Assembly (NCBI RefSeq): GCF_018128965.1
Contig: NZ_JAAEDH010000003.1
Coordinates: forward strand, 62,001 to 126,000
DNA length: 64,000 nt
Origin: Plastoroseomonas arctica
GTDB lineage: Bacteria > Pseudomonadota > Alphaproteobacteria > Acetobacterales > Acetobacteraceae
Direction of reading: 5' to 3'
Positions 8,708 to 16,526 of the stretch are shown piece by piece; the stretch's first letter is position 1, and every line of letters starts with the position of its first letter. The position numbers and the translations under genes are program-made. The notes beneath the pieces are model-generated. The model was given only the letters and a program-made list of their open reading frames with translations, did no database searches and was not told where the DNA came from.

Positions 8708-9117
8708 GCTTCGTGCTCGACAACTCCGTCGCGCACGCCTGGTGCTTCGAGGATGAACAGACGCCAGCCGTGACGAAACTGCTGGACCGCCTGACCCAGA
8801 TCGGCGCGAGGGCCCCGCTGCTCTGGCCTCTCGAAGCGCTCAATGGACTCCTCATAGCCGAGCGCCAGCGCCGGCTCGACGCGTCCAAACGCGCGCAGCT
8901 GACGGGTTTCCTGCGGGAGCTTCCGGTGGTGCTCGATCTCGAAACCGCCGACTGGACCGCCACCGCGCCGCTCGCGGAGCGGTTCAACCTCTCCGTCCAT
9001 GATGCGGCCTACCTTGAGCTCGCCCAGCGCCGCCGACTTCCGCTCGCCTCGCTCGACGGGGATTTGCCCAACGCAGCCGTGGCGAGGGGGCTGAGTGTCC
9101 TCGGTCCGGCGCCATGA
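8704..9117 (+). CDS. vapC: VapC-like PIN-domain toxin
   Basis: The 137-residue PIN domain shows its conserved acidic positions: Asp in FVLDNSVAHAW, Glu in PLEALNGLL and Asp in SVHDAAYLELA, with a last one in LASLDGDL. VapC toxins are Mg-dependent RNases that usually cut tRNA or rRNA. The GTG start overlaps the antitoxin stop (GTGA), so translation is coupled. The TA pair sits directly behind yejB, which suggests insertion by transfer, although base composition does not differ visibly. Confidence 0.87.
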   Translation: MSFVLDNSVAHAWCFEDEQTPAVTKLLDRLTQIGARAPLLWPLEALNGLLIAERQRRLDASKRAQLTGFLRELPVVLDLETADWTATAPLAERFNLSVHDAAYLELAQRRRLPLASLDGDLPNAAVARGLSVLGPAP

Positions 9118-9142
9118 TCACTGCAACGATGGAGGACGGCCG

Positions 9143-10081
9143 ATGCGGCGTCGCAATCTGATGGCCTTGGCCGCGCTCACCCCGGGCCTCGCCCAGGCCC
9201 AGGCCGCGATCGCGCTCTGGACCGCCGGTCCCGGCAGCGCCTTCCTCCCCTATGGCGAGGGCCTCGCGCGCCACCTCGCCCGCACCGGCATAACCACGGA
9301 GGTGAAGCAGAGTGCGGGGTCGCTGCAGAACCTCGGCGCCGTCGAATCTGACGCCAACGCCATCGGCACCGCCTTCCTCGGCTCCGTCTGGGACGCGCTG
9401 GAAGGCGCGCCCAATGCCGGCGGCCACCGCCACGTCGCCATCCGCGCGCTGTTCCCGATGTATGAGACCGCCTTCATGGTCGCCGCCCCCGCAGCCTCAG
9501 GCCTGCGCACCATCCGCGACCTAGCCGGCAAGCGCGTCGGCGCCGGCCCCGCCCGCGGCCCCGCCGAGGGGTTCTTCCGCGTCGCCGCCGCGGTTGCCGG
9601 CATCGAGCCCGTCGTGGTGAGCGGCGACCCCGCCGCGCTGGCCGAGGCGCTGCTGCGCGGCGAGATCGACGCGCTCTGGCAAGGTGCGGCGGTACCAATC
9701 CCGGCGCTGACCATGGTCGCCGATCGCAGCGAGGCGGTGATCTTCGGCCTCACCCCGGCGGAGCTCGCCGAGGCGCGCCGGCGGCTGCCCTACATGGCGG
9801 AGTCGACCGTCGCGCCCGGCACCTATCGCGGCCAGTCCGCCCCCGTGCTGACATTCTCGGCGTGGAATTTCGTCGTCGGCAACTGGGCGATGCCCGAGCC
9901 GGTGGCGTATGCATTGACCCGCGCCGCGCTCTCCGCCGAGGACCCGCGCGTGGCGATCCACCCGAGCGCGATCGGCACCCGCGCAGCCAATGCGCCCGCC
10001 AACGCCATCCTGGCCTTCCATCCGGGCGCGGCGCGCTTCTATGCCGAGCAGGGCGTGACACTGGCCGCACCGCCGGGATGA
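9143..10081 (+). CDS. TAXI-family TRAP transporter solute receptor
   Basis: The 312-residue exported protein has an Arg-rich signal peptide (MRRRNLMALAALTPGLAQAQ). Its TAXI-type fold shows LWTAGPGSAFLPYGEGLA, then TEVKQSAGSLQNL, AAPAASGLRTIRDLAGKRVG and GEIDALWQGA. Such receptors bind organic acids or amino acids in the periplasm and pass them to a fused TRAP permease. No permease gene is adjacent. ATG 9143 follows a GGAGG at 9131-9135, which fixes the start. It converges on the tRNA-Leu gene on the other strand. Confidence 0.83.
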   Translation: MRRRNLMALAALTPGLAQAQAAIALWTAGPGSAFLPYGEGLARHLARTGITTEVKQSAGSLQNLGAVESDANAIGTAFLGSVWDALEGAPNAGGHRHVAIRALFPMYETAFMVAAPAASGLRTIRDLAGKRVGAGPARGPAEGFFRVAAAVAGIEPVVVSGDPAALAEALLRGEIDALWQGAAVPIPALTMVADRSEAVIFGLTPAELAEARRRLPYMAESTVAPGTYRGQSAPVLTFSAWNFVVGNWAMPEPVAYALTRAALSAEDPRVAIHPSAIGTRAANAPANAILAFHPGAARFYAEQGVTLAAPPG

Positions 10082-10155
10082 ACTCGCCCCCCGAGGCGAA
10101 CCGGTTGGGCGCCCGTCGCCCGGTAAAGCCGCTTTAGCGCTTAACCACGGGTGGA

Positions 10156-10238
10156 TACGGGCGGCGGGACTCGAACCCGCATGGCCCAAGGGCCGAGGGA
10201 TTTTAAGTCCCTTCCGTCTACCGTTCCGGCACGCCCGC
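10156..10238 (-). tRNA. tRNA-Leu (anticodon UAA)
   Basis: The minus strand folds as a class II tRNA. It has a 7-base acceptor stem (GCGGGCG with CGCCCGT, first pair G-U), a D arm, an anticodon stem AGGGA/TCCCT around loop CTTAAAA (anticodon TAA), a long variable arm GGCCC-TT-GGGCC and the T arm GCGGG-TTCGAGT-CCCGC. The CCA end is not encoded. The first 21 bases overlap the 3' end of the upstream GNAT gene on the same strand. Confidence 0.95.
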
Positions 10239-10856
10239 CCAGTGCTCGCTTGCGACAGCATCCGGGCTTTCGCCCGCCGCTTCGCTATGCCCAATCCCGA
10301 CGGCCTCGCCAAGCGCCATGGCGCGGTCGATTTCGAACCACAGGCAGGTTTCCTCCTGTCCGCGCGCGCTGCACCAGATGCGGCCAGGGCCGAGAGGGCG
10401 CATGCCCGCCGCGTGCAACACGCCGATGGAGGCGGCGTTGTCCATCTGCACCGCCGCGCGCAGCCGCTCGAGGCCGAGCTTCTCAAACAGATGCCGCACC
10501 GCCTGCGGCGCCGCCTCGCGCATCAGGCCGCGCCCCTGGTGCGCCTCTCCCAGCCAATAGGTGAGGATGCCGCAGGCCGGATGCTCCGGCAGACGGGTGA
10601 CGCTCATCCAGCCACAGACGGCGCCATCCTCGCGCAGCTCCATCACCATGGGCGCGATCCGCTGCGCGTCCGCCAGGTCGCGTGCCAGGCGGTTCCGCGC
10701 CATGGACGGGGTCATCAGCTCGGGCCAGGTCGCGAGCCGGGCGCTGATCCGCGCGCTCATCATGGATGCGAGCGCCCGCGCATCGTCCTCCCGCGCCATG
10801 CGTATACGTACGCGAAGCGTATCTATTTGGAGACGGTCATGATTATCTGCAACCAT
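10218..10856 (-). CDS. GNAT-family N-acetyltransferase
   Basis: The 212-residue protein is of the RimJ/RimL-like GNAT type. It shows LRVRIRMAREDDARALASMM (strand 1 and helix 1), ILTYWLGEAHQGRGLMREA (acetyl-CoA pyrophosphate loop, Q-x-x-G-x-G/L) and the NAASIGVLHAAGM signature. The substrate is unknown; N-terminal amines or small metabolites are usual. It follows the aldehyde dehydrogenase by 21 bases and may be the last protein gene of the carotenoid unit. Its last codons and stop lie inside tRNA-Leu, so the mature tRNA must be cut out of, or started within, this coding region. Confidence 0.85.
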   Translation of the reverse strand: MVADNHDRLQIDTLRVRIRMAREDDARALASMMSARISARLATWPELMTPSMARNRLARDLADAQRIAPMVMELREDGAVCGWMSVTRLPEHPACGILTYWLGEAHQGRGLMREAAPQAVRHLFEKLGLERLRAAVQMDNAASIGVLHAAGMRPLGPGRIWCSARGQEETCLWFEIDRAMALGEAVGIGHSEAAGESPDAVASEHWAGVPER

Positions 10857-10877
10857 TGGGTGCAGAACACACCTGTT

Positions 10878-12212
10878 TCAGTGGCCGAGCAACCGGGAAA
10901 TAATCTTCTCCGCCCATGTCCCGCGAGGTTCATCGAACAGCCGCGAGAGTGACCAGGTACCCCGCCACATCCGCACGCGCTGGTTCGAAAATGCCCTGAA
11001 CCCGGCCTCCCCGCGGTAGCGCCCGAAGCCGGATTGCCCGAGGCCGCCGAAGGGGAGGCCCGGGATCGCGGCCTGTTCCACGCAGCGCCCGGCGATGATC
11101 GCGCCCGACCGCGTGCCAACCGCGATCGTGTTTTCCTCGGCACGTGTCGCACCGAAGCTGTAGATGGCGAGCGGCGAAGGCCGGGCAGCGATCCAGGCAA
11201 GTGCTGCGGGCAAATCCGCGGTCTCGACCACCGGCAGGATCGGGCCGAACACCTCCTCGTGGAGCAGTGGGTGGTCGTCCGGCGCCTCGGCGAGCGCGAT
11301 GGCGCGATGCCGTGGCGAGCGGTCCGCGCCCAATGGCGTGAGACAGGCGCCCTCGGCGAAGCGCGCCATGCGGGCCGCCTGCGCGTCGCTCGCCAGCGCC
11401 GTCTCGGGCAGGGCGATTCCGGTCGCGCGGCAGGCGGCGGTGAAGTCCGCGCGACCATGGCCGACCAGCAGCACGGTGTCGGGCGCGATGCAGGTCTGGC
11501 CCGCATTGATCGCCTTGCCCACCAGGATCTCCCGCGCCGCGCGCGCGAGGTCGGCACCCGGCAGCACCAGGGCGGGGCACTTGCCGCCGAGTTCCAGCGT
11601 CAGCGGCGTGAGGGTCTCCGCCGCCGCGCGCATCACGCGCCGGCCGGTCGCGGTGCCGCCGGTGAAGACCAGGTGGTCCCAGGGCTGGGCCGCGAAATCC
11701 GCGGCGACGTCCGGGCCGCCCTGCACCACGCGGGCGAAGCCGGGACCGGGCGCCTCGGCGAGGATCTCCGCAATCAGCGCCGCGCTGCGTGGCAGCAGCT
11801 CGGAGGGCTTGATCACCACGCGGTTGCCGGCGGCCAGGGCGTCGATGGCCGGCAGCAGCGCGAGCTGGAAGGGGTAGTTCCACGGCGCCATGATGCCGAT
11901 GACGCCCATGGGCACGCACTCGACCCGTGCGCCGGCGGGCTGGAACGGGAAGGGTACCGAGTGGCGCCGCGGCCGCGCCCAGCGTGCGAGGTTCCGGCGC
12001 GCATGGCGTGCGCAATCGGCCACCAGGATGATGTCGGCGAGCATGGTCTCGATGCGCGAGCGGCCACCGTAATCGGCGTCGAGCGCGGCGGCGATCTCCT
12101 CGGCCCGGCGGATCATGACCTTGTCCAGCCGGTGGAGCATGGCGCGGCGCGCCGCGAGATCCGGGATTCCCGGCTCGGCACGGAGCGCAGCCAGGGCTGC
12201 GGCGGGGCTCAC
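10878..12212 (-). CDS. aldH: Aldehyde dehydrogenase, coniferyl-aldehyde-dehydrogenase type, C30 carotenoid cluster
   Basis: This 444-residue NAD(P)-dependent enzyme belongs to the short ALDH branch without an N-terminal extension. Visible are MAPWNYPFQLALLPAIDALA (coenzyme strand), KPSELLP, FTGGTATGRRV, the general base Glu in LELGGKCP and the nucleophile Cys in NAGQTCIAPD. In C30 carotenoid clusters such an enzyme oxidises the terminal aldehyde made by CrtP to the carboxylic acid that is then glycosylated. That role is assigned here by context. GTG 12212 overlaps the hpnE stop (GTGA), which fixes the start against the much longer upstream open frame. Confidence 0.85.
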   Translation of the reverse strand: MSPAAALAALRAEPGIPDLAARRAMLHRLDKVMIRRAEEIAAALDADYGGRSRIETMLADIILVADCARHARRNLARWARPRRHSVPFPFQPAGARVECVPMGVIGIMAPWNYPFQLALLPAIDALAAGNRVVIKPSELLPRSAALIAEILAEAPGPGFARVVQGGPDVAADFAAQPWDHLVFTGGTATGRRVMRAAAETLTPLTLELGGKCPALVLPGADLARAAREILVGKAINAGQTCIAPDTVLLVGHGRADFTAACRATGIALPETALASDAQAARMARFAEGACLTPLGADRSPRHRAIALAEAPDDHPLLHEEVFGPILPVVETADLPAALAWIAARPSPLAIYSFGATRAEENTIAVGTRSGAIIAGRCVEQAAIPGLPFGGLGQSGFGRYRGEAGFRAFSNQRVRMWRGTWSLSRLFDEPRGTWAEKIISRLLGH

Positions 12213-13411
12213 GCGAGTGCCGCCGCGGCCGCGCGGCCGGAGAGCACCGCCGCCTCGATCGTCGCCGGCAGGCCGGGCCAGGTCCAGTCGCCGGCCAAGG
12301 CGAGGTTGGCGAAGGGCATCCGTAGCGGCACGGGGTTGCCCACCACGCCATGCCGCGGCGTCGCGCGACGTTCCTTCACGACGCGGAAGGCCGGCGGCGC
12401 GTCCGGCCAATCGCCCGCGAGCCCAAGGCCCAGCGCGGCCCGCCGCAGCTCCGGCCAGACGCGCGCGCCGAGCGCCTCCGCCTCCTCGCCGATGGCGGCG
12501 TCCGCGGCGCTGACGGTCACGCTCACGCCCGAGGGGCGCACCAGGACCCACTGCGCGAGGCCGCCGAGCAGGCCGAAGAAGCGCACCGGCCCAGCCCCCA
12601 CGCGCGCATAATGGATGTTGAGGATGGGCGCGTGCGCCGCGGGCACCGCGAGGCCAGGAATGATCCGCGCCGCCTCCCACGCCGGCAGCGCCAGCACCGC
12701 CGCGTCGCCGGGGCCGAGTGCCACCCGATGGGCGCCGATCTCCAGCGCCACCACACGGCTGGAATTCACCACGATGCCGCGCAGCCGCGCCCCAAAGCGC
12801 AGCGGCACCCCGGCCAGGCGCAGCGCCGCGAGCGCGGGCGCGATCAGGTCCGGCCCAAGCCCCTTTCGCGCCACCAGCACCCGCGCCGCGCCGGGTGCAA
12901 GCAGCCGCGCCAGCACCCGGCGCAGCAGCGGCGCGGAGGCCTCCTCGACCGGTGTGTTGAGCGCGGCAACGGTGAGTGGCTCGACAAAGCCGCGCAGGAA
13001 CATCGGATGCGCGTGCAGCGCCTGCGCGACGCTGCCGCGCCCCGTCGAAAGCGCCCAGAGCGCACCCAGCGACATCCCCGCGGGCCGCGCCGCCGCACCA
13101 AGCCATCCGAGCGGTGCCAGCGCGACGCGCCGCGCGCTGCCATCGGCCAGGTCGAACACCGGCAGCGCGCCCGGCTCAGGCTCCACCCACCCGTCCGCGG
13201 CGCCGATCTCGCGCAGGAAGCCCAGCGCCGTCCGGTTCGCGCCGGTCAGCGCATGGGTGCCGTTGTCGGTGCCATCGGGCAGCGCGCGGCAGCGGCCGCC
13301 GGCTTCGGGCGAGGCCTCGTGCAGCGTCACCGCCTGGCCCGCGCGCGCCAGCCGCAGCGCGGCGACGAGGCCGGCGACGCCGGCGCCCACCACATGCACC
13401 GATCCCGCCAC
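12209..13411 (-). CDS. hpnE: Squalene-forming FAD oxidoreductase HpnE
   Basis: The 400-residue amine-oxidase-type flavoprotein begins with a dinucleotide site VHVVGAGVAGLVAALRLARA and the EASPEAGGRCR segment. It ends with the FAD-contacting NLALAGDWTWPGLPATIEAAVLSG region. HpnE reduces hydroxysqualene to squalene, the third step after HpnC and HpnD. It starts with GTG 107 bases after the fused hpnCD gene, just past an intergenic repeat, and its stop overlaps the aldehyde dehydrogenase start. The context makes HpnE much more likely than another carotene desaturase. Confidence 0.9.
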   Translation of the reverse strand: MAGSVHVVGAGVAGLVAALRLARAGQAVTLHEASPEAGGRCRALPDGTDNGTHALTGANRTALGFLREIGAADGWVEPEPGALPVFDLADGSARRVALAPLGWLGAAARPAGMSLGALWALSTGRGSVAQALHAHPMFLRGFVEPLTVAALNTPVEEASAPLLRRVLARLLAPGAARVLVARKGLGPDLIAPALAALRLAGVPLRFGARLRGIVVNSSRVVALEIGAHRVALGPGDAAVLALPAWEAARIIPGLAVPAAHAPILNIHYARVGAGPVRFFGLLGGLAQWVLVRPSGVSVTVSAADAAIGEEAEALGARVWPELRRAALGLGLAGDWPDAPPAFRVVKERRATPRHGVVGNPVPLRMPFANLALAGDWTWPGLPATIEAAVLSGRAAAAALA

Positions 13412-13415
13412 CCGC

Positions 13416-13519
13416 TAGAGCTTTTTCGCTTCGAAAGCGCTCACGTCAAAAGCTCCAGCGCCTTGGTTGGAGAGCATGATTCACGCCTCCCGCGATTCCA
13501 CCTGCGGCGATCATGCTCT
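13416..13519. repeat. Two adjacent stem-loop elements between hpnCD and hpnE
   Basis: The first element has an 8-base inverted repeat, GAGCTTTT at 13418-13425 with AAAAGCTC at 13448-13455. The second has a 10-base perfect inverted repeat, AGAGCATGAT at 13471-13480 with ATCATGCTCT at 13510-13519, enclosing a GC-rich core. The AGAGCATGAT type of palindrome is seen between genes in many alphaproteobacteria. The right edge supplies the TAG stop codon of hpnCD. It may act as an RNA processing or attenuation site between the two genes. Confidence 0.6.
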
Positions 13520-15119
13520 AGACCGGCGCGAGCCGCGCGGCCGCCAGCGCCATGCGCAGCTTCTCCGCCGTGCGCAGCCGGGGGCGCAGCCGCGGCGGCA
13601 CGAAGCCGCGCGCGAGCAGGCGATCGAGCAGCCGCCGATACCCCCACATCATCACCCGCGCCGGCAGCAGCGGCGCCGCATCCCCGGCTGCGAGCGCGCG
13701 TTCGGCCGCGGCGAACCCCTCGCGCGCCTGCACTGCCAGAGCCGCGCAGGCGCGCGAGAATCCCGGCTGCGCGATCATCGCGAGCGCGGGCCCGTCGGCG
13801 ACACCCTCCGCCGCCAGCAGGTCGAGCGGGATGTAGACGCGGTCGCGCTGCGCATCCTCGTCCACGTCGCGCAGTATGTTCACCAGCTGCAGCGTGCGCC
13901 CCAGCGCGAGGCCGAACGCCTCCGCCCCTGGCGCGCCGAAAATCCGCACCGCCATCGCGCCCACGCTGCCGGCGACCTGACGGCAATAGAGGTCCAGCCC
14001 CGCCTGGTCCGCCACGCGCACGCGCGGCGCGGCATCGGCCTCCATGCCGGCGATCATCGCCTCGCATTCCGCGACCGGCAGCGTATACCCTCTTCGCGCC
14101 CAGGCGAGCTCGCGCGACAACGCGCAATCCGGCGCCACCAGCTTGGCGCGCCAGCGTGACAGGAAAAGCCGCTTCTCGCCCTCCGGCATCTCCGCATCGG
14201 CGATGTCATCCACTGCGCGGCAGAAGGCATAGACCGCGTACAGCGCGCGCCGCCGCTCGCCGCGCAGCGCCGCCATGCCGCGCGCAAAGGAACTCCCCGC
14301 CCGCCCGACGCGCGCGAGCACCAGCGCCGCATCGCTCGGCCCGCGCAGCGGTGCGCGCAGGAAGGCACGCGCAAAATCGACCTTGCCCGGCGCAACCCGC
14401 CCGACCACCGGGTCTGCCGCCCGCAGCTCCGCCAACAGCCGCCGCGCCAGCGCGATCGTCACCCGGCTCTCCATCGCCAGGCGCCGCGAGCGCAGCCGCT
14501 CCGGAAACCCGGCCGCCTGGTCCAGCAGACCCTCGACGCCGTCCAGCAACGCATCCAGAACCGGGCGCCGCAGCGCCACAGCCTCGGGCGCGAAAAACGC
14601 CGCCTCATCCCCAATCCACGGAGACGGCAAATAAACCCGCCCCAGCGCCGCCCGGTCCCCTGCACAATCCTGCACGTGGTTCAACACCTGCAACGCCGCG
14701 CACAACGCATCCGTCGCCGGATACAGCCCCGCATCCTCACCATGCAGCCGCAACAAGAACCGACCCACCGGAGCCGCCGACACCGCGCAATACGCCATCA
14801 GCGCATCCCAATCGGCATACCGCGCCTGCACCGCATCCTGCCGGAAGGCCCCCAGCATCACCCGAGCCTCGCCAACCCCAGCCCCCGACGCATGCAGACC
14901 CACCGCCGCCGGCTCCGACGCCCCGACATCCAGCAGCGCCGCCTCCAACCCATCCAGCCGCGCCAACTTCTCCGCCGAGCCCAACGCCGGATCATCCGCC
15001 ACATCATCCGCCGTGCGCACGAACCGATAAAACCCCATCACCTTCGGCCGCAACGCAGGCGCGATCAGCCGCGACGCGACGGGGAAGTTCTCCTGGGTAT
15101 GGTCGCGCGATGGGGTCAC
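13518..15119 (-). CDS. hpnCD: Fused HpnC-HpnD (hydroxysqualene synthase plus presqualene diphosphate synthase)
   Basis: One uninterrupted frame of 533 residues holds two complete squalene/phytoene-synthase folds. Residues 1 to about 265 are HpnC-like: ENFPVASRLIAPALRP, first Asp motif TADDVADD, second motif NHVQDCAGD. Residues about 275-533 are HpnD-like: SSFARGMAALRGERRRALYA, motif AVDDIADAE, second motif NILRDVDEDAQRDRVYIP. HpnD joins two farnesyl-PP to presqualene-PP and HpnC converts that to hydroxysqualene, so both activities can reside in one chain. Normally these are separate neighbouring genes. The start is taken as GTG 15119, since farther upstream the frame runs into the repeat element. 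No strong ribosome site is seen. hpnE follows. Confidence 0.87.
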   Translation of the reverse strand: MTPSRDHTQENFPVASRLIAPALRPKVMGFYRFVRTADDVADDPALGSAEKLARLDGLEAALLDVGASEPAAVGLHASGAGVGEARVMLGAFRQDAVQARYADWDALMAYCAVSAAPVGRFLLRLHGEDAGLYPATDALCAALQVLNHVQDCAGDRAALGRVYLPSPWIGDEAAFFAPEAVALRRPVLDALLDGVEGLLDQAAGFPERLRSRRLAMESRVTIALARRLLAELRAADPVVGRVAPGKVDFARAFLRAPLRGPSDAALVLARVGRAGSSFARGMAALRGERRRALYAVYAFCRAVDDIADAEMPEGEKRLFLSRWRAKLVAPDCALSRELAWARRGYTLPVAECEAMIAGMEADAAPRVRVADQAGLDLYCRQVAGSVGAMAVRIFGAPGAEAFGLALGRTLQLVNILRDVDEDAQRDRVYIPLDLLAAEGVADGPALAMIAQPGFSRACAALAVQAREGFAAAERALAAGDAAPLLPARVMMWGYRRLLDRLLARGFVPPRLRPRLRTAEKLRMALAAARLAPV

Positions 15120-15122
15120 GGG

Positions 15123-15443
15123 TGAAGGAAGGCCAGGGGCTCTGCCCCCTTCGACGTATACGTCGAAGCCCTCCAGGATCGTGTCGATCCTGGACCTCCA
15201 TCTGTTGGTTCTTGGCTTTGGGAGGGTGGTTCTGGGGCGTTGTCCGGAATGCCTTTCATCGGGAGAGGGTGGCCTGAGGTGCGCGCCCAACTGGTGAGCG
15301 CGTGCCGGCCACCCTCTCCCGATGAAAGGCCCAGATAAAAGTCCAGAGCCCACCTTCCAAACCCAGGACCAACACACGCAGGGGCCCGGGGATCGGCGCG
15401 ATCCCTGGCGGGGGTCGAGGGGGCGGAGGCCCCCGCCTTGCCT
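15123..15443. repeat. Inverted pair of an approx. 140-bp GC-rich intergenic element
   Basis: Left copy about 15123-15274, right copy about 15307-15441 in opposite orientation, with a 32-base spacer. The innermost 24 bases are perfect inverted repeats (15251-15274 with 15307-15330). Outward similarity continues in blocks (TTGGTTCTTGG against TTGGTCCTGGG, GGCTCTGCCCCC against GGCCTCCGCCCCC). The left copy also holds a 20-base perfect palindrome (15149-15168) and a 10-base stem with a 3-base loop (15172-15181 with 15185-15194). No gene is seen in these 324 bases. It separates crtQ from hpnCD. Confidence 0.85.
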
Positions 15444-16526
15444 TCACGCCTGCCCATAGGCGCGTCCTTTCCAGGAGGTCTGTCCTCCTCGCACCGCGCG
15501 GGTGAGGGCGGTCCATTGGATGGCGAGGGCGGTGAGGACGGCGAAGGGCAGCAGGGGGATGGTCCACCAGGGTTCGCGCGTCTGGCGGGTGATGGCGGCG
15601 CGCACGCCCAGCGCCAGGGCGGCTGCGAGGGCGGTGTCGGGGAGGAGGAGAAAGGGGGCGATGAATCCGCCGGCGAGGAGGGCGGTCCAGATGGGCAGTC
15701 CGATGGGGGTGGCCATGCCTTCGCAGGCGTTCTTGAGGAAGCCGTTCCAGCTGGCGGCGAAGCCTTCGTACATGCGGCAGCGTGCGAGATGGGCGCCCTG
15801 GACGAGTTCGGTGCGTTCGCCGGCGCGGCGGAGGGCTCGGGCGAGCTTGAGCCCGTCATGCATGGACGTCTTGAGGGATTCGTGGCCGCCGATGCGGGTG
15901 TAGGCGGCGTGTTCAACGAGTTGGAGCTGGCCGCAGCCGGCGGCCATGCCGGGCATGCGGGTGAAGGCGCGGCCCATGGCGGGCAGGTAGCCGGCGAGCA
16001 GCAGGTTGATGATGGGCACGGTGAGCGCCTCGCCGAGCGAGCCGATCACCTGGCGCGGCACGCCCGAGACCATGGCGCAGTTGGTGCGTGCCGCGTGGCC
16101 GAGCATGGCGGCCGCGGCACCGGCTTCGAGGCGGACATCGGCGTCAAGGAAGAGCAGGTGCGTGCCGGTCGCGCACTCGGCCAGGCGCGCGCAGGCGTGC
16201 ACCTTGCCGGCCCAGTCCTTGGGCAGCGGCGGGGCCTGTTCGAGGCGCAGGCGCGGGTCGCGCGCGGCGATCTCGCGCACGATCGCGGCGGTGGCGTCGC
16301 GGGAGCCGTCATCCATGACGATGACTTCGAGCGCGATGCCGGACTGCATGAGGGCGGATTCGACGCAGGCGCGGATATTGGCTTCCTCGTCGCGTGCGGG
16401 GATGAGGATGGAGAGTTTCGCACCGGCGGGGATGGCGCCGTGCGGCACGCGAAGCAGAGCCAGGTTGACCGCCGCCATCGAGGCGGGAATGACGGTGAGA
16501 AGCAGTACGATCTCGAGCAGGGTCAC
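15444..16526 (-). CDS. crtQ: GT2 glycosyltransferase, CrtQ-like (C30 carotenoid glucosylation)
   Basis: This 360-residue membrane-associated family 2 glycosyltransferase has an N-terminal membrane helix (about 1-22), then LSILIPARDEEANIRAC, VIVMDDGSRDAT, the sugar-nucleotide DxD in LLFLDADVRL and GGHESLKTSMHDGLKLARA. Two or three C-terminal membrane helices end in SWKGRAYG. The DWAGKVHAC segment and the WKGR tail are typical of CrtQ, which adds a sugar to the carboxyl end of diapocarotenoic acids. HpnB-type hopanoid proteins are related but lack the carotenoid context. GTG 16526 overlaps the acyltransferase stop (GTGA). Confidence 0.78.
   Translation of the reverse strand: MTLLEIVLLLTVIPASMAAVNLALLRVPHGAIPAGAKLSILIPARDEEANIRACVESALMQSGIALEVIVMDDGSRDATAAIVREIAARDPRLRLEQAPPLPKDWAGKVHACARLAECATGTHLLFLDADVRLEAGAAAAMLGHAARTNCAMVSGVPRQVIGSLGEALTVPIINLLLAGYLPAMGRAFTRMPGMAAGCGQLQLVEHAAYTRIGGHESLKTSMHDGLKLARALRRAGERTELVQGAHLARCRMYEGFAASWNGFLKNACEGMATPIGLPIWTALLAGGFIAPFLLLPDTALAAALALGVRAAITRQTREPWWTIPLLPFAVLTALAIQWTALTRAVRGGQTSWKGRAYGQA

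Noticed and set aside
10156-10238. tRNA-Leu as integration site of a genomic island
   Set aside because: No integrase gene and no second copy of the tRNA 3' end was seen on either side within the window.
10878-13106. A 742-codon frame as one aldehyde dehydrogenase fusion protein
   Set aside because: The extra N-terminal 298 residues are out-of-frame hpnE sequence. The GTGA overlap at 12209-12212 gives a normal 444-residue enzyme.
12350-15277. A 975-codon open frame on the plus strand across the pigment genes
   Set aside because: It lies antisense to hpnE and hpnCD and is rich in Arg, Pro and Ala. It has no domain and is typical of frames left open by high GC content.
15120-15377. An N-terminal extension of hpnCD into the repeat
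   Set aside because: The open frame continues to 15377, but these residues are encoded by the inverted repeat, show no relation to HpnC, and the family start is at about 15119.
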